Counted from the first letter of the stretch, positions 10,432 to 22,748 are shown. The stretch is DNA of 64,000 nucleotides from Whalleya microplaca (GCA_022497155.1 MU385752.1:248001-312000); one strand, 5' to 3'. Program-made: numbers and translations. Notes: a model not told the origin generated them from the sequence alone.

Positions 10432-13400
10432 ATCGAGATTTGGGCCTAAAAACCGCTCTGGTTGGAATCAACGCTTATTGCGAACTTGTCGCTGAATAAG
10501 ACTGGATAAATCTCCTATCCAAGCCAAGTTGAATCTCATAGTCAGCATTGCCTTAAGTTATCGACGCTTGAATCGGGAAGATAATATGAAGACACGTTGT
10601 GGCGTCGTGGTGGAAGTGCTCGACCGTCGTAATAGACTCCCGGCAAAGGATTCGATAAGTTCATGATTCTGCATTGCAACCTTACCAGTTTCACCGACCC
10701 GTCCCGGGGGGGCCAATCATGAGAAGATATAGTCAAGCTTTTGCATTTCATGGTGTACACACCAAAATACAGAACCCTGCCCGCAACGTTGGATTGCTAT
10801 TGCCGCTAAAAGCCTTTGGATGGCCACGAGAAGCAGACTCAGAACTCAAGGCGGTTCATGTGAAAATATTTGCGTTTCAGGGCCCTTATGACGTTCTACC
10901 CAGTCATGCATATCCATACAGCACACAACACCACAACCCACAGCTGCGTGCTTCTGCTGGCTGGTCTAAGACTGTTTGCCAGTCAAGTCTTATTAATAAG
11001 CTGACATACTTACACGACGATCATCCTCCGCACCCCCAATTAAACAAGCTGCCCCCCACAATGTCCTCCTAGTACTATGTCTCTTTTAATCCAACTGTAC
11101 GGTAGCAGTGAGCGCCGGCACGTTGTAAGACGCCGCTGACATCTCGTGTAACGCCAGATGCATGTAAGATGCTGCACAAGCCAATCGTCAAAAGATATAC
11201 ATGTATTATTGGGACGGAGAGCCCGCAGGTCGGACCGATCAAGTATTGTTCAGGGCAGTTCATTCATCATTCATGGGCTTACTATCATTGACTAGGCTGA
11301 CTAAGTAGGAACACATAGCGTTTAGGTACCCTCACGAGACGGTATCCGGAAAACTCTTGGCACGCCCTTGACTTTCAAGTGACATGTTTACGAACTGGCA
11401 ACTTCACGCATTTAGTCCAGTACGTAGATAAAACAAGCAGATTATACCCGATGGTATGTATCTCGTTATATCAACTAAGTATATTGGTAGAGGCCCAGTT
11501 TGTCCAATGCGACACTGATTGCCATGGGGCCTGTGACATCGACAGCCACGGTGAAATACTCTATTACCTAAATATATGAGTGGTGCTCAAGAGATCCATC
11601 CCTTTTCCCATTTCGACTTTAAAGCCACAATGATTAATACATGATACATAGAAGTTGAGCAGGAACTTGTGCTATGGACGATCAATTCTAATCTGATACA
11701 TGAATACAAGATTCAAACCACGAAACGATGAATGACCACCACATTAGGATCATAGATGGATATGATGTTGGTTCTCTCAATGCTGCTTTGATCATGAAGC
11801 TCTATACCTAGGTACTTATCATTAATATACATCAGCAGACCCCTTAGGAGTCTTCCACTACACTTGGCGTCGGACATCAAGTACTAAAGCTCAAATTCGT
11901 AGGGTTGAATGCATCCAAGGTGTTGAAATACAGGGTTATTGAGACTTGATTGACTCGATGTTCAGCTATCCTAGAGTGGCAGATGGGCTGTTATATACAA
12001 TATGCTACTGTTCGTGACTTGTACTGTAGGAGTCCTTGACCCTCATTTTCAACACAAGCATAGATGTCGGTAGCTGTGTAACAGCGAACATATAATTAAG
12101 AGACCAAGTTTCTACGCAAATGGTTTTAATAGAAGATGCATTACACTAAAGAAACTGGGTCAAGACCTTCTCTCTTAAGTAAGCCATACCCATATCTAGA
12201 GAGAGGGCGTTCAACTTGGTACTAATCATAGAAGGCCCCGAAAGGATGTGGGCTGAGCTCAGACGGTTAAGTAAAGTATGATCTTAATCTATATTTTAGT
12301 GTTAATCAAGAGTTGGCCTCGTCTTCTCTGATTGCTCACCCTAGATCTTCTGCAGAGGACCAATAAGAGTATCGAAATTTTCATACAGCCAGGGACAATG
12401 AGGATTAAGCTGACGGGTCATAATGCTACAAGCTTATTTGAACCTGGTTGGGATGTGCATCCTGACAATCTAAAAGTACTAAGATCATTCATGCATAAAG
12501 CCTAGTCTTAAACCTGGGGGTCATCCTGGTGGCTAAGGATTCTAAGTTCTGAGAGCATACTACATTGGAACCACTGTTGTTAATTCGCATCGCATCTTAC
12601 AGCCAAGGTTATATCATCTAATATGTCTATCATCCCATTCGTGAAACTGGTAATCAGACATGACGCTAAAGGATGCAACTTCATAGTTGTTATGTTCAGG
12701 ATACGCACCTAGGTCTCCTTCGCTGCCTTCCTCTTCTACCGTCAAACTAGGTGTTCACAGTTTCATAAGTTAGTCGTTGCCACACTACCTGAAACGGTTG
12801 AAGTCATTATAGTCTAGCTAAAGTTTTTATTCCACCTAATAGTGAGTATACCTACGCTATAGTACTTTCTACCAGTAACTAGATGTATCTTTCTATAGCA
12901 ACAACAGTTCAGCGCCTTCCCTCTAATATATCTAACCTCCTTTAATAATAATACTCTCTACTGGAATTACAGGGCAAAGGAAATAACTTACTTACTATCT
13001 GCCATGTAAGTTAGCTATCTTGAACTATAACTAAGACTGGACTGTTCAATGCTGTTAAAGAGGCTTATCGTAAACAAAATCCATCCTTATCATACTGCTA
13101 TCCTTTCGAGCCTCCTGTGCTAAAGCTATCATCACCTAGTATAAAGCTGGCTGTTATGTTAAGAAAGTCCTTTGCGTAGCTGAGTAAAAAGCAGCGTGGC
13201 GCATGTCTCCTATTAAGTGGAATACAGTGACTCCAACCATTTTGGGCTGGTGCTATGTGCTCTTTTGGAAGAGGGATTTTAATTCTAGCAAGATATCCAC
13301 AGGTACCAGTATGCTGAGCTCTGAATTGGGTGCCAAAATACTTGTTCTAGCGCCACCCCTATTCCGACAGCTACGGCTGTCAAAGGCGTCGGGAGTCGAG

Positions 13401-15105
13401 GTCTGGTATGTTTGAAGTCCCCACGCGCTTTCCGACATCAACAACATTCGTTCTTCCTTAGCTCTCGTGTAGACCCGGATGTTATGAGCTCCTGGATGGA
13501 GATGTATGAGAGTGAATTTCATGTTACAGCGATGATTTGTTGAATATGTCAATGGAGATAACGATGGCCTGCAAAGTTATGTCTACTCAACCCACACATT
13601 GGGTTTCAAAACAATGATAGGCAACATTTATTATGTGCCTAGATATCTTTATCCCATAATTTCTTATATTTCCACGTCTAGAGAATCCACATTGGCATGG
13701 AACGACTATCTTAGTCTTATGAATTTTAGGCATATCGAAGGGTTGGGGTTGACCCTGAAATTCATGTCCTGTGTCCTAAGGTTAGCTCCAGTCGTCATTA
13801 TTATCAACTGGTCACAGACTTTTCTTTAGACGGCTGGGTTGTTTGTTATGCGCTGAAATACTAGTTCCGACGGCGCATTCACTAGCTATATGCATGTAGC
13901 TGAACAACCTACACAGAGCGGCTTCTTAGTTATGTATCTCCTGGGCTATGAAGACGAGATAGGCTCAATTTCTAACAGAACTATATGATCCCCTTTCTTA
14001 AGGAGCTCTTTAGTACCGAGACAAGCTCACAGGCAAAGTTGACCTTCAATTATGGCACTCCAACACATTACGCCACTGTCGTCGGAGGTTGTTAAACAAA
14101 GACTAACAGTCTGGCTTCGGGTAGCATAGAGATCATTATACTATGAGTAAAATTGAGATAGGATTTATAAATATAGCTGCCTGCTGTTTACCTAATTGCG
14201 CATGATAGATTGGATTGCCCTCTCGCAGGATATCTAGACCATAAACCACTAGAACTCTAATTTTAGGGTAATAATATGACTAGAACTTTTAATGGAATCA
14301 TTCACCCCTCAAATTGTAGGCATCTCCTTGGTCAAAACGAATTCGCACGGGAGGTCTCGAAAACACCCCCTACTCATCAACTGTGTAAGCTAAGTATATA
14401 GACAATCCTGCCTCCAAGTAACCGATGGGTATCATTTCTTGACGAACAATCAGCATCAAAGTCCATGACAGTGCCAAGGATGTCACTCCCGTCTGGTCCC
14501 GCTTAGCCTCATGCTCTATCGAGACTAATCAGCGCTCCGAAATGCGGGGACAAGGCAACGACCCGTCTTTAGTCTGAAACTAAGACATGACGCCGCTCAT
14601 ATCTCAGCTCTTCTGAACCATCCCTGACGGCATTGACTTATAACAATCGAAGACTGCACCTACACTCACGTGAAACAGATCGTTTCTACATTCCTCACAC
14701 GACATCTGGGTAGTACAAGTAGCTCCAGGACATAGTAGCTCAGCACAAGAGGGACCCATGAATAGCAACAGTAGCAACTAGCAAGCTTATTGCTGACTTC
14801 TAGTGTCTTGCCTAAAACCACTCCCGCTTGTTTACATTAGTCCCTGGAGCCAGAGGACATGTTTGCTTAGTTGGCTTCAGGTACCTAACGAAGACGTGTT
14901 GTCGTCTTGGCCCTTAAACGCCATCATGACTTCATATCTACCCGTTCCATGATAATCCGACCAAGTGCTAAAGAATTCTTAAAGGAAGACTTTGCTCCGG
15001 GACTGAAGCCAAATTCCTCCTCATCAATATCATCCAACAAACTACATCAGAAAAGGACTTTGTGATTCGATCACTATAAATATAAAACTTCCTTCATCAG
15101 TCATC
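10432..15105. other. 4.7 kb gene-empty region
   Basis: No convincing gene is present. From 11580 to 13200 and from 13830 to 15100 no reading frame exceeds about 60 codons on either strand, because stops (TAA/TAG) are very frequent in all frames. The sequence is moderately AT-rich with many TA steps and lacks long low-complexity tracts. This suggests decayed, possibly RIP-mutated, repeat or transposon DNA, but no transposase, reverse transcriptase or terminal repeat could be recognised by eye. Confidence 0.5.
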
Positions 15106-16402
15106 ATGCTACACAAACAATTCCTTGCTGCGGCATTGGCTTCCGTAGCTTATGCTCAGAACCAGAGCTTAACCGATGCCCTGGGCTCGCACAATGGAAG
15201 CCTATCGTCCTTCAGCAGTATGTCAGGTAGCTCTCGCAACCAGTCTCATTTTACTAATTAAGCAACAGCTCTTTTGGGACAACTTCCTCAACTCGTCACC
15301 TCCTTGAACAACATGCGAAATGTCACGATCCTGGCACCTGACAATAATGCGCTTAATCTCTTGAACAGCACAAGCGACGCATCTATGCTCGAAGATCCGG
15401 GTTACCTGCAAGCTTTGCTGACCTACCATGTTTTGAATGGCTCGTACCTTGCCTCGAGTTTTGGAAATGATTCCGTCTTCATTCCTACGATGCTGACTAA
15501 CCGGACATACGCCAACGTGACTGGCGGCCAACGGGTTGAGGCCCAAATGGTAGACAACAACTTGACATTCTTCAGTGCTGAGAAACAGAACATCACCGTT
15601 GTTACCTCCGTAAGAACTTGTCCCGACAACGCTTGTAGTGTTGGTGGCTGACAATTTCCAGAACATCAACTTTACTGGCGGCACGATCCACGTAGTTAAT
15701 GGACTCCTCAATATCCCAATGAACGACACTGTTACACTAAGCAATTCAAACCTCACTGCAGCTGCCGGTGCTATCCGAGATGCCAACTTGACCAGCACTC
15801 TGGCTAGCTCGCGTGATGTCACCATCTTCGCCCCTAATAACGATGCATTCGAAGCCATCGGCAGCGTTTTTAGCAATCTCACCTCGGAGCAGCTTGTCAG
15901 CGTCGTTGGTTACCACGTCGTCAATGGTTCCGTCAACTATAGCACCATGCTGCAAAACACAACGCTCCAAACTGTCGGCGGCCAGAACCTCACCATCAAT
16001 GTGATCAACGGTACCGTCTTTGCCAATTCCGCGAAAGTGACCGTCCCCGATATCCTAGCGGAGAACGGTGTCATCCATGTGGTCGATTCGTAAGTGTTGG
16101 CACAAGCTCGATGTTTGTTGGTTGTTGTACTGATACGAAACAGGGTGCTGAACCCTAATAATACTTCAGCCTCCGCTGATGCGACAGCTACGTCGGCAAC
16201 GCCGGCCTTCAGCGGCGCTAGTTCTGCAACGACCGGTATTCCTTTCACCAGCGGTGTGGCTACACCTACTACCACGTATCCCGCCGCGACCTCAGCAGGT
16301 GGTTCCACCAGCAGCTCTAAGGGAGCGGCTATGCCGATGAAGACTGGTTCTGTCGGTGCTATGGCCCTCTTTGGTGGTGCTGCTGTCTTTGTGAATCTGT
16401 GA
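15106..16402 (+). CDS. Secreted GPI-anchored protein with two fasciclin (FAS1) domains
   Basis: Predicted 379-residue cell-surface protein from exons 15106-15217, 15269-15609, 15662-16089 and 16144-16402. A signal peptide is clear (MLHKQFLAAALASVAYAQN). FAS1 domain 1 runs through NVTILAPDNNALN and YLQALLTYHVLNGSYL and ends with TGGTIHVVNGLLNIP. Domain 2 repeats the pattern with DVTIFAPNNDAFEAIG, LVSVVGYHVVNGSVNYS and NGVIHVVDSVLNP. Many N-x-S/T sequons are present. The tail is Ser/Thr/Ala-rich and ends in a hydrophobic stretch (GAMALFGGAAVFVNL), which predicts a GPI anchor. Such proteins act in adhesion or wall/matrix contacts. The 52-nt second intron was chosen because it alone keeps the TGGTIHVV block in frame with normal splice sites. 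Confidence 0.92.
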
Positions 16403-16689
16403 GCAGCGCAATAGAGACGTTTCAATGAGCTGGGGTTATACGGAAGTGAAATAAGACCATTAATATTGATAGTCAACCACATGTACGGTCATGGGTGTAA
16501 GTTCTACCAATTATGGATTACACGGTGAATCTTTCATTTTATTCTATACCATACCGTAAACTATTGTGACAAAATGATCAGGTCTCTAGAATAAGACCAC
16601 TTAGTATGCAGCTCACATGATCGGTATAACTCGTAAAGTCCATAATACACACTCACAACAGCATCACGCCTAAATAGGCTTGTACGTGC
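16403..16689. other. Convergent 3' intergenic region
   Basis: About 290 nt between the convergent FAS1 protein and permease genes. It contains only 3' UTR-like AT-rich sequence. Confidence 0.5.
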
Positions 16690-18333
16690 TCATGCGATCC
16701 AGAACCAAATTCTCTCCAGGAAATTCCGAGGGTGCACCTCAGGCCACGTTCCTTCTAAGCTGTCCACGTTTGCCTTGCCGCTCCATAAATCCATATCGCT
16801 GAGCTTGACATAACTAGTCCCCTGGGTGAATTTGTATCCTAAGAATAAGCAGGCAAATATTGGAATATCGATGTATGGCGGCACAAACGTCTTTGCGCTG
16901 AACTTGCCGGGGAAGAATGCATCAAAGCCATTGAAGAAGGCAACGATCAAGCAGAAGCATATGGAGAAGTATGCCAAATATGGCTGCAGTGGCGATTTCC
17001 AAGGGAGGCTTTCGCGAGATATCCCGTTATAACGAAGACCGTAATAGAAACGCAGGTAGGTAACGCAGATAGATGCCCATACAATGAGCGTCGAGACTGC
17101 AGAGAGGTTCGAGAACCAAAAGAAGACTTCTCCGCCGCTATTATTCACATTAAGATAACAGAGACAGGACAGCGCTGCGGTGGCCGCAACGCAAGCATAG
17201 GGGACGCCCCATTTTTCATAGGCCAACACCCTCGGCGCCTTTCCATCAAGCGCAGCAGAATATAATACTCTCGTGGAGGCATAGAAGAATGAATTGCCGG
17301 CGGACCAGGCGGAACTCAATACTACAGCATTTATGATTGATGGTAAGACCTGTATACCACCATTCTCGATGGCAATGACGAATGGCGACGCTGCGGCACC
17401 GGGGGCCGAATCTTGGATGGCGTCAAGGAGGCGGGGATCGTTTGACGACACGCACAATGTGACGAGGAATATGGCCAACACGTAGAAAAGTGCGATCCGC
17501 CAAAAGACTCGCCGTATTGCCTTCGGAATGTTGCGCCTCGGGTTTTCCGTCTCGCCCGACGCAATAACAACCATCTCACTGCCACCGTAGGAGAACGTCG
17601 CCTGAATGAACACTTTCCAGAAAGCGAGGAACCGGCCGAGTGATCCGCCTACTAAATACTCATTCATAGCTCCGGGCTCCACCCAGTACCGGAATCCAAT
17701 CATATCTCCGCTGGGGGTTCCGCCCAGGGTGATTATGAACATCAAGAGAATCAATCCAACAATCGTCGTAAGTTTAACAGCACCGAATGCAAATTCTGCT
17801 TCTCCATACACACGCACGGGAAAACAGTTGATGATAATCATCGGTAGGAAGAAGATAGTAATTAATGCGGCATTGGGTATGCTGTTCGGCCAATAATCCA
17901 CGATCACGGCCGACGCCGTCACTTCGATAGGGACACCGATAGCGAGCTGATACCAGTAATTCCATCCGAGGGTGAAACCCAGTGCCTCGTCGACATATCG
18001 TGAAGCGTACACGGGGACCGCGCCTGGCAATGGCAGATAAGTTGCCATCTCGCCGAGGCTGTGAACGACACAGTAGACGTTGAAGGCCGTGATCAGATAG
18101 GCCAGGAACGCAGAGAGAGGCCCAGCAAGCGACAATACCTGTCCGCTACCGACGAAGAGCCCCGTCCCAATGGCTCCCGACAACGCCATAAACTGCACAT
18201 GTCGAGACTTGAGCTTGCGCTCGAGGGTGCCGACGTTGCGACTCTCCTGCGCCGCTTTCACGTCGGCCACATCGGGATGATCAGCGGGTTTCTCTGCGGT
18301 TTTGTCATCCTGTCTGATCTCGCTATCGGGCAT
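16690..18333 (-). CDS. Amino-acid permease (YAT/AAT family, APC superfamily)
   Basis: Intronless 547-residue transporter. A hydrophilic N-terminus of about 45 residues (MPDSEIRQDD) precedes RKLKSRHVQFMALSGAIGTG, the helix-1 signature of fungal amino-acid permeases. Helix 3 contains LGEMATYLPLPGAVPVYASR. The substrate-binding helix-6 region reads FSYGGSEMVVIASGETENPR, with the conserved ENPRRNIPKAIRRVFWRI downstream. About twelve hydrophobic segments follow, ending in a soluble tail with ISRESLPWKSPLQPY between the last helices. It should import amino acids across the plasma membrane by proton symport; the exact substrate cannot be read. A related permease lies at 28561-30350. Confidence 0.95.
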   Translation of the reverse strand: MPDSEIRQDDKTAEKPADHPDVADVKAAQESRNVGTLERKLKSRHVQFMALSGAIGTGLFVGSGQVLSLAGPLSAFLAYLITAFNVYCVVHSLGEMATYLPLPGAVPVYASRYVDEALGFTLGWNYWYQLAIGVPIEVTASAVIVDYWPNSIPNAALITIFFLPMIIINCFPVRVYGEAEFAFGAVKLTTIVGLILLMFIITLGGTPSGDMIGFRYWVEPGAMNEYLVGGSLGRFLAFWKVFIQATFSYGGSEMVVIASGETENPRRNIPKAIRRVFWRIALFYVLAIFLVTLCVSSNDPRLLDAIQDSAPGAAASPFVIAIENGGIQVLPSIINAVVLSSAWSAGNSFFYASTRVLYSAALDGKAPRVLAYEKWGVPYACVAATAALSCLCYLNVNNSGGEVFFWFSNLSAVSTLIVWASICVTYLRFYYGLRYNGISRESLPWKSPLQPYLAYFSICFCLIVAFFNGFDAFFPGKFSAKTFVPPYIDIPIFACLFLGYKFTQGTSYVKLSDMDLWSGKANVDSLEGTWPEVHPRNFLERIWFWIA

Positions 18334-19000
18334 GCTTGCACGTTCCCTTCACGTCCTCGCAAATGCGTGATAGGGTCCTCGCGCGATGTGGTTCTCCCAG
18401 TTAGTTCCCGTGTGACATCCAGAGTTGCCCGGGGATAATCCTCGCTGGCGTTAGATTAACAGCGGGGTGGGGAAGACCCGGAAGAGGTAGAGCGTACTGT
18501 ATAGGAGCGGATATCACTAGTAGCAAAGTACGGATAGCAAAGAGTGCCACTGACGCTAGCTGACTAGTAAAGATTACACTTCATACGAAGCTCAACTTGA
18601 AACATGTGATTCCTTATTTCATTAATGATGCGGGCGATCAAATGCAAGCCGTATTGTATTCGTCGTGTTTCCGTCCTTCGGTGCGGAGCACTATGTTATC
18701 TACTTGCAGTATTGGCAGGTGGGACTATAGCCTATAGCAATACTCCGTATAAGTACATGTAGGGCTCCGAGCAAGCCCCCCCTGCTAGCGACCCGGAGGC
18801 ACAGCCCAAATCTATCAATCGAGCGTGTTGCCAAGACATTCAATACGAACAAATTCCCCTATGTTTTTAAGTCGAATACGATCGTGCGATGATAACCCGC
18901 AATGAAATGGCGACTTATAAGCAGATGGCCAGTCGTTATTTGACACCATGGTCTACCTAATAAGTCTCTGCGTCTTGGTCCTACATTCGCAATTCTCACC
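18334..19000. other. Divergent promoter region between permease and sedolisin genes
   Basis: 667 nt between the start codons of the permease (minus) and the sedolisin (plus). No convincing coding sequence. The arrangement would allow co-regulation of an extracellular protease with an amino-acid importer, which is inference. Confidence 0.45.
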
Positions 19001-21202
19001 ATGGCGTTGAAATGGATGATCGTTGGCCTGTTGGCCGCCGGTGCTGTAGCATCCCCCAAGCCAACGCGTCGGACCGTCGTTCATGAACGACGCGGTACCC
19101 ATCTCGAATCGGCCTCAGTCAAACGAGACCGGGTCCCCCGAGGCGACGTCTTTGAGATGCGCATTGGTCTCCAGCAGCCTAACCTAGATCGCGGTTATGA
19201 GCTCCTTATGGATGTGTCGGATCCGAAGTCCCCGAACTATGGAAAGTACTGGCAGCCTGATAGAGTCATCCAAATGTTCGCGCCTCAGGGGAAAACTGTC
19301 GAAGCAGCGCGAAATTGGGTCATCTCGTCGGGAATCAATGACAAGCGAGTTGCGCTGGCTGCAAGCGGTGGCTGGTTGGTCTTTAACGCAACCGTCGAAG
19401 AGGCTGAGAAGCTACTCGAGACAGAGTACTGGTTATACGAGGGTGATGATGGTCAGATAGCCGCGGGCTGCGATGAGTGAGAAGCCCCCCATTTCAGCTC
19501 GGGTGTTTGCTTCTTCATGCTGAACTAGGTGGAATAGATACCGTGTTCCAGCCCAGCTCAGTGAACACATTGATTTCATATATCCGGGCGTCGTCACGGC
19601 CGACAGCAAGAATTCGGACAGCCTCAGGCGGTGGCGACGTGCATTGCAAGGGATACCGAACTCCGTGATACGCTCTCGCGGAGGCAGTAAACGTCAACAG
19701 TCAGCCGACTGCTCCGAACTAGCAACGCCAGAATGTATCGCCAAGCTCTACAAGATCCCAGCTGCGGATAAAGCCCATCCCAACAACTCTATGGGGTTCT
19801 TCCAGAAAGGATCATGGTACCAGGAGAAGGACCTTGATCTATTCTTCAAAACTTATGCTTCTAACATACCCCAAGGTACTCGACCACTCAACTTGAGCAT
19901 CAACGAAGCTGTCTGGCACTACAACGAAAATGACACCACTATAAGCCAGCCGGCCGAAGCTGACCTAGATCTTGATATTGCGTATCCCATTATCTATCCC
20001 CAGACGGCGACGGTTTACCAGGTAGATGATGATTACTACAACATCTACTCTCAAAACAGTTACTACGGCATTTTCAACACTTTCCTTGATGCTATCGATG
20101 GTGTAAGTTCTTCTGGCCGATCCTCGTACATTTTGTTGCACCTGGTAGACAGCTTTATTAAGTAATCCGCGAGAGGTAGTCTTATTGCAATTACTCGGCT
20201 TTCGGTGAAACTGGCGATAATGCCCAGTACGATCCCAGCTACCCGAACAATAAAACGGTTGTTGCTCCGGGTCGTCCGGAACCCTTCGACCCCGGCACGT
20301 ACAAGGGAGAGCGTGTGTGCGGTATATACAAACCGACGAACGTTATCTCGATGTCCTATTCAAGAGCCGAGTCGGCCTATACCGCCAACTACCAGAAGCG
20401 GCAATGCAATGAGTTAGTCGTGCCACATTTCCAGCATGCGACAAGAATCGGGTATCGGGGTGCTGACTAGTGTTTAGGTGGATGAAGCTAGGTCTCCAAG
20501 GTGTGACTGTCGTAGGATCTTCTGGCAACAGCGGCCCGCTTGCGACCAGCCAGTGCCAGGCCAGCAACCTCGGCTCTTTCTATGCTTCTCACCCTGGCAA
20601 GTATGTAGTTTTTCCACATCTTTATCTATGTCTTGAGTCGGCAGACGCAGTTGGTTGACCTTTGCTATAGCTGTCCCTACGTCACCTCAGTTGGTGCCAC
20701 TATGCTACAGTCGAATGGGAGCCAGATTGTGGCGAATGGAGGCTATTGGGCCTCATCTGGCGGGTTCTCGCGGACCTTTCCCAGGCCAGACTACCAGCAA
20801 TCTGCTCTGTCCACCTACTTCACGGAACACAACCCAGGTCGCGAAAGCATGTATAATAGTTCCGGCAGGGGCTTTCCGGATGTAGCGGCTCTTGGCAAGA
20901 ACGTTGCCGTGGCCGTGCTAGGTGAACTAAAAGTCGACGATGGCACATCGGCTGCGACACCGCTAGTCGGTGCGATGTTCAATCGGATCAACGAGGAGAG
21001 GCTGGCAGCAGGGAAATCGACCATCGGGTTTGTCAATCCTGTTCTGTACGCCAACCCGGATATCTTCGAGGATGTTACGGCTGGTAACAATTCGATATGT
21101 TCCGTTGAGGGCTTCGAGGCCGTGAAAGGCTGGGATCCTGCCAGTGGATTAGGGACTCCAAGCTATCCGGCGTTGTTGAAAACTTTCTTGGCCCTGCCAT
21201 AA
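19001..21202 (+). CDS. Sedolisin-family (S53) tripeptidyl-peptidase-like secreted serine-carboxyl protease
   Basis: Predicted 642-residue preproenzyme from exons 19001-19476, 19538-20102, 20180-20412, 20478-20600 and 20671-21202. Signal peptide MALKWMIVGLLAAGAVASP; the propeptide spans to about residue 200 (Pro-kumamolisin-like: RGYELLMDVSDPKSPNYGKY). In the catalytic domain the Glu/Asp pair lies in EADLDLDIAYPI (ExxxD), and the nucleophile Ser is in DDGTSAATPLVGAMFNRINE. C-terminal calcium-site residues are in NPDIFEDVTAGNNS. The oxyanion-hole position, normally Asp in SGDSG, reads GSSGNSGP, i.e. Asn. Family members cleave tripeptides from N-termini at acidic pH. The substitution could lower activity. 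All other core motifs and the frame are intact. Confidence 0.92.
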
Positions 21203-21773
21203 GTACAGTGGAAGAAGCATTCTGATACCTAATAGAGATAGAATACATATATTATTGATACCTCGTATTGTTAAGTCTCTGTTGTCGTGATACCATGCGT
21301 GGTAAACTCGGCACAATCTGTCAATATGGGACAAAGTAATGAGGAATACAGGGATTTGATTAGCGCAAGGTGAAGCTGTCCGAAGGTGGCTAAGCCCCTT
21401 AATTAAGTATATATGCATGTATAGTACAGGCGGCAGCCATACATAGGCCCGCACCTTCAGCCCTATAGGGCGTATCTAAACATAATCAATGGGAACATGG
21501 GTGGCAGCCCATGGGCCACATTGAGAAGAGCTTTTTTTAAGGGTATGTATTCAAGAATATATACTAGTCCATCTTTCCATACTTACAAATGGAAATCAAA
21601 TCCAAATACAATATATACATACTTAATCATAATAACCCGCAAACCCATACTGAGGCTAGAATGTACAAAGGATTCCTTCCAAGGAGTCATAGCTCTTTAA
21701 CTGGTCGTGAAATATTCAGTCCCACACACAGAAAGGACCGGAATAGACAATATACCGCGTCAAATATAACAAA
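21203..21773. other. Convergent intergenic region
   Basis: 570 nt of AT-rich sequence between the convergent 3' ends of the sedolisin and the Cys-rich protein gene. No supported feature. Confidence 0.5.
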
Positions 21774-22748
21774 TCAGCAGGAATGGTAACAATCCATATC
21801 GCGATTCCCTCCATCATATCCCCCAACTTTACAACCGTAGACCTTCGAATTGCTATCCCACTTATTCTTGCCAAGCTCAAATTCCAGCGGCTCTTTGTCG
21901 GTATTCTTCACAGAGCCAAGCTTTGGCGTCTTTATGATGAGCACGTTCTTCAATTTACTCGTGACTTCGACCGTGCTGTCTTTGACCTGCGTCTTCTCTA
22001 GCTTCCCGATGATGTTGTCCTTGGCGTCCTTAATTGTTGCCTCGATCGAGTAGTCTTTGGTTTTGTAGATCTGATATTGAGTGACGTGGATGTTGCAGCG
22101 GCCGTGCGCCATTTCGTATTTCGGATCGTTGCCGGCATTGTTGGTGCCCCCTTCGGCCTCTTTTCCCAGCTTCGGCACGCCGCAGAGCCAGGCCATTTTC
22201 TTTCCTTTGAGGCTGCTGTCGTCACTGTCGCCCTCGGTGCCATAGCGGCACAGCTTGTGTTCGTAGTCATGGCCAGCCATGCCTTCAAACATTGTCGTCT
22301 CCACATTAACCTTCTTCCATGGCCCGACATTCTGGAGTGCTATCTCGGGACTGTGCAGGCCATCGAGGTTGGAGTTCTTACCACCTGCCTTTGTGAAGTT
22401 GATTGTGAACTCGCCGATGCGGCTGTCTTCAAAGTACTGTACACCGCCCAGGTAGCAGACATTCCAATTCTTGTATTCCTTCTTGTCGCCCTGGCAATTG
22501 ACGTACGCCCAGCAGTCGCCGCCGCCCTTGGTACCCATCGCCAGCTGGCATGCCTCCTTGATTCCGGCATCCCAGGCAGGCTTGCCGGCCATGAACTGTG
22601 TGAGCCGGCCGAATATGAAATAGAACGCTGCGCCCCCCTCCAACGCGGGTCCTGCCTTGGGCCCCTGCCCTCTGTGCGGCCCTTCTCTCTGCGGAAGGGC
22701 AAAGCTCAGCCCAAGCAGTACTAAAGTTACCACGGTGCATTTCATCAT
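21774..22748 (-). CDS. Secreted cysteine-containing protein of unknown function (candidate effector)
   Basis: Intronless 324-residue protein not assigned to a family. A signal peptide is evident (MMKCTVVTLVLLGLSFALPQ). The mature part is Lys/Gly/Asp-rich and contains ten cysteines, an even number fitting five disulfides. They fall in EACQLAM, GDCWAYVNCQ, WNVCYLGG, HKLCRYG, AWLCGVP, GRCNIHV, YGCKVGG and the terminal MDCYHSC. One sequon (NFT) is seen and there is no transmembrane segment or GPI tail. The C-terminal half is strand-rich, with KNVLIIKTPKLG and repeated K/T-x-V patterns. The upstream second Met (residue 2) is an alternative start with little effect. Antisense frames across it are shadows. 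Role unknown; secretion and the cysteine pattern allow a host- or microbe-interaction function. Confidence 0.85.
   Translation of the reverse strand: MMKCTVVTLVLLGLSFALPQREGPHRGQGPKAGPALEGGAAFYFIFGRLTQFMAGKPAWDAGIKEACQLAMGTKGGGDCWAYVNCQGDKKEYKNWNVCYLGGVQYFEDSRIGEFTINFTKAGGKNSNLDGLHSPEIALQNVGPWKKVNVETTMFEGMAGHDYEHKLCRYGTEGDSDDSSLKGKKMAWLCGVPKLGKEAEGGTNNAGNDPKYEMAHGRCNIHVTQYQIYKTKDYSIEATIKDAKDNIIGKLEKTQVKDSTVEVTSKLKNVLIIKTPKLGSVKNTDKEPLEFELGKNKWDSNSKVYGCKVGGYDGGNRDMDCYHSC

Noticed and set aside
15223..15882. 219-codon minus-strand frame opposite the FAS1 gene
   Set aside because: It overlaps two FAS1 domains and spans their introns, so it is a shadow.
22077..22724. 215-codon plus-strand frame opposite the cysteine-rich secreted protein
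   Set aside because: The minus-strand frame is longer and has a signal peptide and an even cysteine count; the plus frame has no start-proximal features.
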